Below, one piece after another: positions 51,325-60,155 of a stretch of 64,000 nt of DNA. Numbering within the stretch: the stretch's first letter is position 1; the number at the start of each line of letters is the position of its first letter. Below the pieces are notes generated by a model. It was not told where the DNA came from and did not search any database. It worked only from the letters and a program-made list of their open reading frames with translations. The translations under genes and the position numbers were made by a program. Origin of the DNA: Ruminococcus sp. Phil11. GTDB lineage: Bacteria > Bacillota > Clostridia > Oscillospirales > Ruminococcaceae. The stretch spans positions 175,908 to 239,907 of the forward strand of contig MSGZ01000009.1 in the NCBI GenBank assembly GCA_001940925.1. Direction: 5' to 3'.

Positions 51325-52896
51325 TTAATAACGGATTGACATATCGTAAATGATCTGATTGTTGACCTGACTCGGGAGATAATTGCCGTCTCTGACATAT
51401 GCAAGTGCGGCAATGATCTCCTTCTTCTGATCTTCCGTCACATACGCTTTTAGACCGATATATTTCTGGATTATATAAAGGAAATTCTGGTAGTTTTTCA
51501 GGTCGTCCTTCAGTGCGCGGATCAGATGCGGCATGGCTGACCAGACGCCGTTTTTGGTGAGCAGCAGCGTCAGCCGGTACCGCTGTACACTGTCGGGATT
51601 GTCCCGGATGAGCGGCAGCAGCTCGTCGGTGTCAAAGCATTTCAGCGACCGCGCAAGACGGTATGCGGTTTTGGCCGGCCTTTTATTGTCGCCCAGCATC
51701 TTGTTCAGGATGATCGTCTTGATATCCGGTGCGCCGAGCTTTGCCAGCGCATACATCGCTTGCGCGGGGTGCGTTTCCAGATACTGCCGGACAAGCGGAA
51801 TATCCGCTTCGGTACCGTAATTTCCGAGCAGCGGCAGCGATTCCGGCAGATGCTCCCGCGCATAGGTAAGAAAATCAAATCCGCACGCTTTCAGTTTGTT
51901 TGCGGCGTAGTCCCGGATCCGGCGGGAAGGGGAGAGCAGCAGCTGTTCAAAGCCGTCCCGGATACCCTCCTGCGCGAATTTGTATTCATACGCAATGAGG
52001 CGCGCTTTTGCATAATGATCCTGCATGAACATTTCAAGCACATTTGCGGGGAGCGGCACATCCGTCATCCGTATATAGATGCGCATCAGCAGACAGCGGA
52101 GCTCACCGGAATGCTCTCTCCGGTAGAAATGGAGGATGAGCCCGCGGTATTGCGGATCCGGATGCTGCGCGAACACCTTGTAGCACAGTCCGGATGCACG
52201 CTGCAGAACACGCTGCGGATCTTTCTCAAAGAAGCGGATCAGCATATGATCCAGCGCATCTATGGAAAAGTCTGCGTTCCGGTGTGCCCGTTCGCTCTGC
52301 CGCGCAAGCTCTGCATAAGGCATCGCATCAATAAAGGGCGTTGCTGCGTCCGGTCTCTGCATCCGCTCTGCGATCACACTCCATGCTGCACGGCGAACCG
52401 CCGGCACCGGATCCGCGAGGCAGGGGTACGCAAATTCCAGCAGTCTCCACATATCCGTTTCCGGAAAATGCAGCAGACACTGTTCCCGGAGATAGCCGTT
52501 CGGATGTACGGAACCGCAGATCAGCAGTGCGCGGTAAAATCCGCTGTCTTTCCTGAGCGTTTCCCGCCAGTACTGAAAATCCGGTTTTCCGACCTCATAG
52601 GCAGCAAGCTTCATCATGTTCTGGACGCGCAGCAGTTTGTTTCGCTTCGCGTCTTTTTCGATGAACACGCTGAAGTTGAATGCCATTCGTTCGGCCTCTC
52701 CGGCGATATAGCGGAGCTGTTCCGGTGTCGGGTCATAAAACAGCGCGGAAAAGAGCGCGGGAAAGCAATAGCGGCGTATCAGGTCCTTGTCGATTCTGCG
52801 GATGGCCCCCCTGAAATACCAGTCGGTTTCTCCGGAAATCTCCTTTTGATAGCGTTCAATCATGCACTGTACGCGTTCGTTTTTCTGTTCTGTCAT
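51325..52896 (-). CDS. HEAT-like repeat protein of unknown function
   Basis: This 523-residue, all-helical cytoplasmic protein is dominated by paired-helix repeats. Examples are CLADPVPAVRRAAWSVIAER, LSPSRRIRDYAANKLKACG, YGTEADIPLVRQYLETH and LKCFDTDELLPLIRDN. These resemble HEAT/armadillo-type solenoids. No enzymatic motif is visible. The start lies one base after the stop of the giant LRR gene (TGA-T-ATG), with AAGGAG inside that gene's end, so the two proteins are made together and may interact. Solenoids of this kind act as scaffolds. A DNA-glycosylase-like (AlkD) alternative is possible but I see no supporting residues. Confidence 0.65.
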   Translation of the reverse strand: MTEQKNERVQCMIERYQKEISGETDWYFRGAIRRIDKDLIRRYCFPALFSALFYDPTPEQLRYIAGEAERMAFNFSVFIEKDAKRNKLLRVQNMMKLAAYEVGKPDFQYWRETLRKDSGFYRALLICGSVHPNGYLREQCLLHFPETDMWRLLEFAYPCLADPVPAVRRAAWSVIAERMQRPDAATPFIDAMPYAELARQSERAHRNADFSIDALDHMLIRFFEKDPQRVLQRASGLCYKVFAQHPDPQYRGLILHFYRREHSGELRCLLMRIYIRMTDVPLPANVLEMFMQDHYAKARLIAYEYKFAQEGIRDGFEQLLLSPSRRIRDYAANKLKACGFDFLTYAREHLPESLPLLGNYGTEADIPLVRQYLETHPAQAMYALAKLGAPDIKTIILNKMLGDNKRPAKTAYRLARSLKCFDTDELLPLIRDNPDSVQRYRLTLLLTKNGVWSAMPHLIRALKDDLKNYQNFLYIIQKYIGLKAYVTEDQKKEIIAALAYVRDGNYLPSQVNNQIIYDMSIRY

Positions 52897-52897
52897 A

Positions 52898-55756
52898 TCA
52901 GTTCTCCTTTTCATTGGATGATACAGGCACAAAGCGGATATCGTTTTGTTTCGCGTAATCCTCTGCAGCAGAACCGGGTTTCCCGCGCAGGACAAATCCC
53001 GCGATGCGATCCCGATGATAATAATTGCCTTCATAACCGATCGAATGCTTGATGATCGTTTTGACGCTTTCCGGAACAGTCATGGATTTCAGGCTTGAGC
53101 AGCCGAAGAATGCGCAATAAATGAATTCGGCGGTCTCCGGCAGCGTGATCTTCTGCAGACTTTTGCAGTTCGAGAAGGAATTTGTGCTGATGTGCACGAC
53201 ACCCTCCGGGATATTGACTTTCCGCAGAGCAGTACAGTCACGGAATAACGATTGGGGGATATTTCTGACGCTGTCCGGCAGTGTGATTTCCGTTAAGCTT
53301 TCGCAGTTCGAGAAAACGCCGTAATCCATCCAAGTCAGATTCCGGCCGAGCCGGACGTCCGTCAGTCTGCTGCACCGTGCGAAGCATAAGAATTTGAGCT
53401 CCGTAATGCTGTCGGGAACTGAAACCGACTGCAGTGCTGCACAGTAGTAAAAAGCACTTTTCCCGATCTCAGACAGTCCCTCCGGCAGAATGGCTGCTTT
53501 CAGACTGCTGCACTTTTCAAAACAGGATTCCCCGATCGTTTTCAGTTCTTTCGGGAACGTAAATGCTTCGAGGCCGAAGCATTCGCGGAAGCAGCCGGTA
53601 CCGAGTGTCTGAACGGTATCCGGGAGAGAAGCCTGATTCAATGCCATGCATTCGGCAAAGCATTCGTCACTGATCTCGGTCAGGCTGTCCGGCAGCGTGA
53701 ACGAAATCAGGCGAGTGCATCCGAGAAACGCAGCTTTCCCGATCATCTGCAGATTGGAAGAAAACCGGATATGCTGCAGGTTTTCGCAGTTTTTGAAGGC
53801 TTCCTTTCCGATTGCCGTGACGCTGTCCGGCATCATGATTCCGGTCAGGGAACGGCAGGCGGAAAATGCGGAATCTGCAATGATGCGGATGCCGTCCGGG
53901 ATCGTGATCTCACCTTCTGCCTGCGGCGACTGCATCAGCACATCGCCGACGATCACCAGTTTGCTGCTGCGCGGCGCATCCGCCCATTCTGTTCTGCGGA
54001 AGGTCGTCTCGTCTGTTTCGATATTATGTGCGGGGAGCATGATTTCTGTCAGCTTTGTGCAGTTATCAAATGCTTTGATCCCGATCGCGGTGACACTTTC
54101 CGGAATGCTGACGGTTTGCAGGTTTGTGCAGTTCTGAAATGCGGCGCGTCCGATTTCTTTCAGCTGCTCCGGCAGATGCAACTCCGTGAGATTATCGCAG
54201 CTGCAGCACATTTCCTCTGCAATGGATGTCAGATGATCCGGCAGCCGGAGCGCAGTCAGGGTGGTGCATCTGTTGAACGTAAGCTTTTCGATCGTTGTCA
54301 CCGCGGCAGGCATCGTGATTTCTTTCAGGCTTTGACAGTGCTCAAATGCCTTTTGCCGGATGACCGTCACGCCCGCCGGAAGTGCAATCGTTTCGATCCC
54401 GCTGTTCCGGAATGCACAGGCACCGATTTCCGTAATGTCCGCGGGGAGCCTGATCTCTCTCAAAGCTTCGCAGTCCTCAAACGTAAAGGCCGGTATGGAT
54501 GTGATGTGCTCCGGGAGTTCAATGAATTTCATGCTCCGGCAATTCAGGAATACACGTTCTTCTAAGCACTTGACAGAATCCGGAACACGGAATTCCGTCA
54601 CAGCAATGCATCCGGCAAAGGCCGCTTTTTTGATCTCTGTGACATGCGGCGGAATGCGGAGCGTGCGGACACTTTCGCAGCAAACAAATGCGGCAGTCTG
54701 AATGACAGTTACGCCGGAGGGGATTTCGATCATCTGCAGACTGCTGCATTTTTGGAACGCATACCGGCCGATCTCCGTGACGCAGGCCGGGATCGCTGCT
54801 TCTGACAGCAAAACGCAGCCGTCAAATGCAGAATCCCCGATTTTCGTGACATGGGGCGGAATCCGGACGGCTGTCAGCTTCCTGCAGCCGCACATGATCC
54901 CGGCGGGGATCGCGGTCAGCGATTCAGGAAACCGGATACGCATGAGCTCGCGGCAGCCGCGAAATAGGTCATTTCCAAGCTGTACGGCGGAATCCGGCAG
55001 CGATACTTCCTGCAGCATTCTGCAGTTTTGAAACGCATCATCGTCGATTTCGCACAGGCCGTCCGGCAGATGCAGCGCAAGCATTCTGCTGCAGTTCCGG
55101 AATGCGCCTTCGCAGATTTTTCTCACATTGCTTGGAATGCGCACACCTTGCAGCTTTTCGCAGTATTCAAAAGCCTGTTTTCCGATCCCGACGAGGGATT
55201 CCGGCAACGTGACCTGTTTCAGGGCTTTGCAGCCGAAAAAGGTTTTCGGCTGAACGGATGTGATGCCCTCAGGGAGCGTGATCTCCTGCAGGGAACAGCA
55301 TTCTTCAAATGCCGATCTCGCGATCATACGCATCTGCTTCGGGAGACGGATCGTCTCAAGCTGTTTGCATTTGCGGAAAGCACATTCGCCGATCTCCTGC
55401 ACGCCGTCCGGTAATGCAGCGGTTCTGAGGGCGCATCTGAAAAATGCATTCGCGCCGATGCGCTGTACGCTTCCGGGAATCGTGATGCTTTTCAGTGCGA
55501 TGCATCTCGCAAAGGCGCGTTCCCCGATTTCCGTCACGCTCTCCGGGAGCCTGATCTCCTGCAGGCGGATGCAGGCTTCAAATGCGCCTGCGCCGATCCG
55601 AACGACGGTATCCGGAACGGTCACGCTGACAAGGTTTATGCATTCTGCAAAGGCGTCCGCTGCGATCTCCCGGATGCCGTAAGGGATCGCGATCTTTTCT
55701 GCGGCAGTCAGGCACTTTTTCAGTGCATAGTGTTCGATCGTAAACATTTCTTCCAT
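52898..55756 (-). CDS. Large non-secreted leucine-rich-repeat protein (LRR_5/BspA type)
   Basis: The protein has 952 residues and is almost entirely built of about forty LRR_5 units of 23 residues (consensus: aliphatic-PxxVxxIGxxAFxxCxxLxxI). Examples are VTVPDTVVRIGAGAFEAC, IRLPESVTEIGERAFARC and MMPDSVTAIGKEAFKNC. One interruption near residue 615 (TEWADAPRSSKLVIVGDVLM) is the insert also seen in other BspA-like proteins. The C-terminus ends in a short cap (GFVLRGKPGSAAEDYAKQN). ATG 55756 has a very strong GAGGAGGGG. The N-terminus (MEEMFTIEHYALKKCLTAAE) is not a signal peptide. It heads the LRR-HEAT-DUF1848-LRR operon behind a good promoter. Confidence 0.85.
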   Translation of the reverse strand: MEEMFTIEHYALKKCLTAAEKIAIPYGIREIAADAFAECINLVSVTVPDTVVRIGAGAFEACIRLQEIRLPESVTEIGERAFARCIALKSITIPGSVQRIGANAFFRCALRTAALPDGVQEIGECAFRKCKQLETIRLPKQMRMIARSAFEECCSLQEITLPEGITSVQPKTFFGCKALKQVTLPESLVGIGKQAFEYCEKLQGVRIPSNVRKICEGAFRNCSRMLALHLPDGLCEIDDDAFQNCRMLQEVSLPDSAVQLGNDLFRGCRELMRIRFPESLTAIPAGIMCGCRKLTAVRIPPHVTKIGDSAFDGCVLLSEAAIPACVTEIGRYAFQKCSSLQMIEIPSGVTVIQTAAFVCCESVRTLRIPPHVTEIKKAAFAGCIAVTEFRVPDSVKCLEERVFLNCRSMKFIELPEHITSIPAFTFEDCEALREIRLPADITEIGACAFRNSGIETIALPAGVTVIRQKAFEHCQSLKEITMPAAVTTIEKLTFNRCTTLTALRLPDHLTSIAEEMCCSCDNLTELHLPEQLKEIGRAAFQNCTNLQTVSIPESVTAIGIKAFDNCTKLTEIMLPAHNIETDETTFRRTEWADAPRSSKLVIVGDVLMQSPQAEGEITIPDGIRIIADSAFSACRSLTGIMMPDSVTAIGKEAFKNCENLQHIRFSSNLQMIGKAAFLGCTRLISFTLPDSLTEISDECFAECMALNQASLPDTVQTLGTGCFRECFGLEAFTFPKELKTIGESCFEKCSSLKAAILPEGLSEIGKSAFYYCAALQSVSVPDSITELKFLCFARCSRLTDVRLGRNLTWMDYGVFSNCESLTEITLPDSVRNIPQSLFRDCTALRKVNIPEGVVHISTNSFSNCKSLQKITLPETAEFIYCAFFGCSSLKSMTVPESVKTIIKHSIGYEGNYYHRDRIAGFVLRGKPGSAAEDYAKQNDIRFVPVSSNEKEN

Positions 55757-55817
55757 AGCTGCCCCTCCTCTGATGCTGATATCAATCATCATTCTGACAA
55801 TGAAGATATTTGTATAA

Positions 55818-55846
55818 AGTATAGCATATTTTGATGTGAAAATCAA
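55818..55846 (-). promoter_or_regulatory. Promoter of the LRR/HEAT operon
   Basis: On the minus strand TTGATT (55841-55846) and TATACT (55818-55823) are separated by 17 bases in an AT-rich patch, about 60 bases before the start at 55756. Confidence 0.65.
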
Positions 55847-55949
55847 GATTGTGCAGGCTTTTGCATCCGAAAGTGCCGCAATACCGTCACGCACCCATTG
55901 AAATATACGCCATTTTGTGATATAAAGCTATACAGAGAGCTTTTCAGCA

Positions 55950-57023
55950 ATGCTGAATGCAATGGAACAGGAATACTGCCTGAACAGCTGGAAGAAACCG
56001 GATTATGATGCGCTCCGCCGGGACTGTCTGCCGCAGCTTGCGGAAGCGGAGAATACCGGGGACCGGACCGCATACGCAAGGATTCTGACCGAAGCGGGCT
56101 GCCGTTTTTATGATTCGCATGTCGGAGCGGAATTGCCGTATCAAACAGAAAGCGATGTCTGTGATGTGCTCGCGGCGCGTGATTACGGCTTTTCCATGAT
56201 CAGACTGGATGACGGCAGCGTGATCGCCGTACTGACGGAGCCGGACAGTGCACCCGGACAAAGCGGGATCCATGACGGAACCGTGATTCTTTCGTGGGAC
56301 GGCCGGGAGATCAACGAAGCAATTGCGCAGACAGAATGCATTTATCCCGGCTGCGCGTTCGCGGTCAAAAGCAATGAGGATGTCTACCGGCCGGCATTTC
56401 TTGCCGCAATGAGCGGAGACAGCGTTACGGTTACATTTCTTGACGACAGCGGGAAAGAGCAGACCGCTGTGCTTCCGGATCTCGGGTACGGATGCGGGCG
56501 TCTGGAAAGCTTTTGCAGTGCGCTGGTTTCCCTCTTTACGGATCAGAAAAAACTGTTATCCTCGTTCGGATATGAAGACCGGAACGGGTATCATAATAAG
56601 ATGGACGAGTATATTTTCCCGGACGGCAGATACAAGGCTCTCCCTGCGGTCGTTCTGGTGAATCAGAAATGCATGAGTGCAGGCGATGCGTTGGCGAAAT
56701 ATTTAGGTGCGTGTGAAAACGTCACGCTGATGGGATATACGGCAAGCTCCGGTGTCAATCAGAACATCCGCGGTTATATCTATCTGCCGGACGGCATCTG
56801 TATGCGCTATCCGGTTAATCTGAGCCTTTCGGAGGAGGGTGTCCCGCTGATCGACACGGATGAGACCCGGGAAAACAGGATCCCGCTGGAAGCCGTGATC
56901 CCTATGACGTAGGAACGTGCCCTGCAGCTGTTTAACTACCGGAAGGTTCTGGATTTCAATTTTGATGATACGGAACTGGAATACGCTGTCAGGTATCTGG
57001 AGCAGAACAGCATTCCGGAATGA
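55950..57023 (+). pseudogene. S41-family (tail-specific/C-terminal processing) peptidase, degraded
   Basis: The frame resembles an S41 protease with PDZ-like part (HDGTVILSWDGREINEAI) and catalytic-domain end (VVLVNQKCMSAGDALAKYL, which contains the Ser region). Three lesions are visible. ATG 55950 has no ribosome binding site or signal peptide, so the 5' end is lost. Between LPDLGYG and CGRLESFC the segment that normally holds the DxRxNxGG strand is missing. An in-frame TAG at 56910-56912 is followed by 36 more sensible codons (ERALQLFNYRKVLDF, DDTELEYAVRYLEQNS) to TGA 57023; CAG-to-TAG would explain it. I call it a pseudogene. The remaining 5' frame could still give a 320-residue product. 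Confidence 0.7.
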
Positions 57024-57067
57024 GCAAGGATCAGCGTGCGAGAACAGTCGGTACCGTATAAACATTA

Positions 57068-57099
57068 AGGCTCGCCGGGCAGTCCGGCGAGCCTTTTTG
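57068..57099 (+). terminator. Rho-independent terminator after the S41 pseudogene
   Basis: Perfect arms AGGCTCGCCGG (57068-57078) and CCGGCGAGCCT (57084-57094) are followed by TTTTTG. Confidence 0.85.
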
Positions 57100-57189
57100 T
57101 AATCATTCATTTGTCAGGTGACGCTTTTTTCTTGATGCGCTGACAATGTACAGGGAGAAGCCGGTCGGATATCTGTCGGAGATACCGGA

Positions 57190-57360
57190 TCATTGTTTTC
57201 CGGCGATCCTGTATTCGTTGCCGTCGCGGTAATAGGGGCAGTGCGCATGGGAATCCTGTATATAGCGTGCGTATTCATCCTCATCCAGATTCATTTCGCA
57301 GACGTAGCATTCCCAGTCCTCGTCATACGCATAGTATGCACAGGTATCACAGTCATTCAT
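57190..57360 (-). CDS. DUF6472-like small cysteine-rich acidic protein
   Basis: This 56-residue protein starts MNDCDTCAYYAYDEDWECY, continues VCEMNLDEDEYARYIQD and ends in CPYYRDGNEYRI. Four to five cysteines in CxxC-type spacing and the many acidic residues match a small, widespread Clostridia family I know as DUF6472, probably a metal-binding protein. It is below the usual ORF-length cut-off and easily missed. Its ATG at 57360 overlaps the end of the membrane-protein gene by eight bases, so it is the third gene of the asparagine synthetase operon. Confidence 0.8.
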   Translation of the reverse strand: MNDCDTCAYYAYDEDWECYVCEMNLDEDEYARYIQDSHAHCPYYRDGNEYRIAGKQ

Positions 57361-57661
57361 GTTTCCTGCTCCGTTTCTTCAGAATCGCGGCTGCAATGCT
57401 GACCGCAGCCGTCACGCCCATACCGATCAGGCAGAGCATATTGCCCTTCCAGAGCCCGAGCAGTCCGCCGATGACAGGGGACAGCGCGACGATCGCCGTG
57501 ATCTTGGCGATCAGCTTGGTCTGCTTTTTCCGGCCGGTTTTCCGCATGGTCTGCTCGACCCGGTAGGGCAGGAGCTTATGGTTTCCGCCGGACAGCACAG
57601 CCGCATAGAGCAGCAGCGCGGCACCGAAAATCAGCATCAGAACCGAAAAGCCGTTATCCAT
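57353..57661 (-). CDS. Small membrane protein of unknown function
   Basis: The product has 102 residues and three predicted helices (SVLMLIFGAALLLYAAVL, KITAIVALSPVIGGLLGLW, MLCLIGMGVTAAVSIAAAIL). A basic cytoplasmic loop (YRVEQTMRKTGRKKQTK) and a basic C-terminus (KKRSRKHE) complete it. No family is recognised. It lies 24 bases after the asparagine synthetase gene and overlaps the DUF6472-like gene, so the three form one transcription unit. AAAGGGGCG precedes the start. Confidence 0.65.
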   Translation of the reverse strand: MDNGFSVLMLIFGAALLLYAAVLSGGNHKLLPYRVEQTMRKTGRKKQTKLIAKITAIVALSPVIGGLLGLWKGNMLCLIGMGVTAAVSIAAAILKKRSRKHE

Positions 57662-57685
57662 GATACGCCCCTTTCACGATTTCCG

Positions 57686-59224
57686 TCAGCGTTTTACAAA
57701 ATATTCCTCATACCACACAAGGAAGGTGTAGATCGTCCAGACCTTGCGCCAGAGGTCGGAGTTTCCGCCGACATATTCGTCGTAGATCGCCTGCACCTGC
57801 TCCGGCTTGAAGAATTTTGCACAGATATCGCTTGTGAGCAGTCTGCGCACATCGCCGTTATACTGCTCGTCAGCGAGCCAGAGACGGATCGGCACGATGA
57901 AGCCGAGCTTCTTGCGGAACGCGATCTCCTCCGGCAAAACCTTTGCCGCAGCGGTACGGAACGCGACCTTGTTCTGTTCCTCCGTGACCTTATACTCCGA
58001 CGGCATCCGAGATGCGATATCGAAGATGCGGCGGTCGGTCAGCGGCATCCGGATCTCCAGACCGGCAGCCGTGCTCATCTTGTCAACATTGAGGTAAATG
58101 TCGCCCTCCAGCCAGATCTGGATATCGACATCGGACATTTTTGTCAGCGGGTCGAGCCCCTCGGTCTCCTCGTAGATCTGCTGCACCAGCTTGATCGGCA
58201 GGACTTCCGGATCGTAATGCTGCAGCAGACGCTCCTTTTCGTCCTCTTTCATGATGTTGGTATTGCCGACATAGAAGGTCTTGAGGTTGTCGCCGTAGCG
58301 TTCCGCATTGCGGTACATATTGTATCCGCCGAAAAATTCGTCTGCACCCTCACCAGAATAGCAGAGCTTTGTATGTTCTGCGGTTGCAAGGCAGCCGAGC
58401 GTAAACACGATCGCGGATGCATCACCGAGCGGCTGTTCCATGTTGTACATGACATACGGCACGATATCGAAATACTGCTGCGGGGTGATCTTTGCGACGG
58501 AATGCTCGACGCCGAGCAGCTCTGCGGTTTTTGCAGCAATGCGGGATTCGTCGAAGCGTTCCTCGTCGTAGCCGCAGGAATCTGCGCGCTTTGCATCGGA
58601 CATTGCAAGTACATAGGAGGAATCCACGCCGCCGGACAGGAAGGATTCCGCTGTCTCGTCAGCGGTCTTGACCTCGCGCATCATCTGTGCAAGTGTCTCA
58701 TGGATCTCGTCGGCATATTCGTTCAGCGAGCGGCTTCTGTCCGGATGAAATTCCGGTTTCCAGTAGCGCGTTACGGTAAAGCTGCCCTTGCTCCATTCAA
58801 GCAGACAGCCCGGCATCAGCTTTTTCAGTCCCTTGAAAAAGGTATCTTCCCCGGCAACATAGGTCAGCGTCAGATAGATCTGGAGCATACTTTCGTTGAG
58901 CTCTTTGACAAAGCCGTCTTGCCCGATGATATCGCGGATCATGGTACCGTAGAGCAGCCTGCCGTCCGCGGTCGGATAGTAGTAAAACGGCTTGGTGCCG
59001 AAGTGGTCGCGGACACAGATCAGCTTTTCCGCATCGGAATCCCACAGCGCGAATGCAAACATGCCGTAGAGATGATCCGGCAGCGCATTGCCCCATGCTT
59101 CGTATCCCTTGCAGAGGATCGCCTGTTCCCTTTCTTCACGGGAAAGCGTTTTGTCAATGGAAAGCTCCCCGCAGAGAGCCTCCCAGTTGCGGATATGTCC
59201 GCGGTAGGTTTTCAGTTCGATCAT
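57686..59224 (-). CDS. Asparagine synthetase-like protein lacking the N-terminal glutaminase cysteine
   Basis: This 512-residue protein has the AsnB synthetase domain with P-loop FLSGGVDSSYVLAM, YSGEGADEFFGGYNMY and KMSTAAGLEIRMPLTDRRI. The glutaminase half is incomplete. The frame begins MIELKTYRGHIRNWEALC, aligning with the YNGEIYN region of AsnB, so the first 60 or so residues with the nucleophilic Cys2 are absent. The rest of that half (DHLYGMFAFALWDSD, RDHFGTKPFYYY) is intact. GGTG lies a few bases before the ATG, and a TTGACA/TATACT promoter lies 92 bases upstream. The 5' end is therefore a real start. It may use free ammonia or another amine. Truncation versus a specialised ligase is unresolved. 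Confidence 0.85.
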   Translation of the reverse strand: MIELKTYRGHIRNWEALCGELSIDKTLSREEREQAILCKGYEAWGNALPDHLYGMFAFALWDSDAEKLICVRDHFGTKPFYYYPTADGRLLYGTMIRDIIGQDGFVKELNESMLQIYLTLTYVAGEDTFFKGLKKLMPGCLLEWSKGSFTVTRYWKPEFHPDRSRSLNEYADEIHETLAQMMREVKTADETAESFLSGGVDSSYVLAMSDAKRADSCGYDEERFDESRIAAKTAELLGVEHSVAKITPQQYFDIVPYVMYNMEQPLGDASAIVFTLGCLATAEHTKLCYSGEGADEFFGGYNMYRNAERYGDNLKTFYVGNTNIMKEDEKERLLQHYDPEVLPIKLVQQIYEETEGLDPLTKMSDVDIQIWLEGDIYLNVDKMSTAAGLEIRMPLTDRRIFDIASRMPSEYKVTEEQNKVAFRTAAAKVLPEEIAFRKKLGFIVPIRLWLADEQYNGDVRRLLTSDICAKFFKPEQVQAIYDEYVGGNSDLWRKVWTIYTFLVWYEEYFVKR

Positions 59225-59315
59225 TTCACACCTCGAAAAATCACTCCGTCAGTGCGGAGCAGCGTTCGGAAAAAGATGCTTTTTTCCGTTTATTGTGTAT
59301 GCAAAGTCCATTGCA

Positions 59316-59344
59316 AGTATACCATATATGCGGGAAATTGTCAA
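59316..59344 (-). promoter_or_regulatory. Promoter of the asparagine synthetase-like operon
   Basis: On the minus strand a perfect TTGACA (59339-59344) and TATACT (59316-59321) are separated by 17 bases. The leader is about 85 bases and contains no further in-frame coding sequence for the missing glutaminase part. Confidence 0.75.
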
Positions 59345-59465
59345 GAAGCAGGCCGTGCGGGAATCCCGCTGCTGCAGACAATTTGCATCTGTCTTTCATA
59401 AATCTGTCACATTCGCATGATATGATAGAAATCAGGAAGATCGAAGCAAAGAGAAAGGAGCTGCG

Positions 59466-60110
59466 ATGAGGATCTATGCTGTTGCAATGCTGCTGACGGG
59501 CGTCGGAATGCTGTCGGCATGCAGTGCTGCGAATTCGGCGGGGTCGGGTGCCTCCGTACCCTCTGCAAAAACAGACAACATTTCTGCTGGAACGGATACG
59601 ATTCTGACGGAACCGGCTGCGAAGAAACCGGATACTACCGAACAGCCTGTATATTCGCTGCCGAATCTGAACAGCTTTACCGCGCGGACGCTGGACGGCG
59701 GCAGCTTTTCGGCTGACGACTTTTCCGATGCGGATATCACTGTCATCAATATCTGGTCCACGACATGCGGCCCATGTATCCGGGAAATGCCGGAGCTTGC
59801 GGAATTTGCAGCCGGTCTGCCGGATACGGTACGCGTGATGACATGGTGCATTGACGCAGAATACTCGCCTGATCGCTCGCAGATCGGGCAGTTCATGAAG
59901 GACTGCGGTTTTCACGGTATTACGCTGACCTCCGGTGACGGGGATATGCAGACATTTCTCGAACAGCTGCAGTATACGCCGACGACGGTGTTCCTTGACA
60001 GCAGCGGCAATCTGCTGTCGGAGCCGGTGATCGGGGCAGGGGATATCGAGATCCAGTACACTGCAAAGATCAATGACGGCCTGACAAAGCTCGGCAAGGA
60101 TACGATCTGA
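59466..60110 (+). CDS. TlpA/ResA-like thioredoxin-fold lipoprotein
   Basis: The protein has 214 residues. A lipoprotein signal peptide (VAMLLTGVGMLSACSA, lipobox LSAC) is followed by a Ser/Thr-rich spacer of about 45 residues. The redoxin domain has FTARTLDGGSFSADDF, the active site STTCGPCIREMPELAEF and the cis-Pro region QYTPTTVFLD. Proteins of this type reduce disulphides or assist cytochrome or exported-protein maturation on the outer membrane face; in an anaerobe they may act in oxidative repair. AAAGGAG precedes the ATG. It is a single-gene unit with a terminator directly after it. No CcdA-type electron donor is adjacent. Confidence 0.9.
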   Translation: MRIYAVAMLLTGVGMLSACSAANSAGSGASVPSAKTDNISAGTDTILTEPAAKKPDTTEQPVYSLPNLNSFTARTLDGGSFSADDFSDADITVINIWSTTCGPCIREMPELAEFAAGLPDTVRVMTWCIDAEYSPDRSQIGQFMKDCGFHGITLTSGDGDMQTFLEQLQYTPTTVFLDSSGNLLSEPVIGAGDIEIQYTAKINDGLTKLGKDTI

Positions 60111-60116
60111 ATATGA

Positions 60117-60154
60117 AAAGCACCTGTCGGATGTGTGAACCGGCAGGTGCTTTT
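60117..60154. terminator. Bidirectional Rho-independent terminator
   Basis: Arms AAAAGCACCTGTCGG and CCGGCAGGTGCTTTT with self-complementary ends separate the convergent TlpA-like and DUF4874 genes. Confidence 0.85.
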
Positions 60155-60155
60155 G

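Noticed and set aside
57359-59401. 680-codon plus-strand frame opposite the asparagine synthetase
   Set aside because: Antisense shadow; the minus strand encodes clear family motifs and the product has no recognisable domain.
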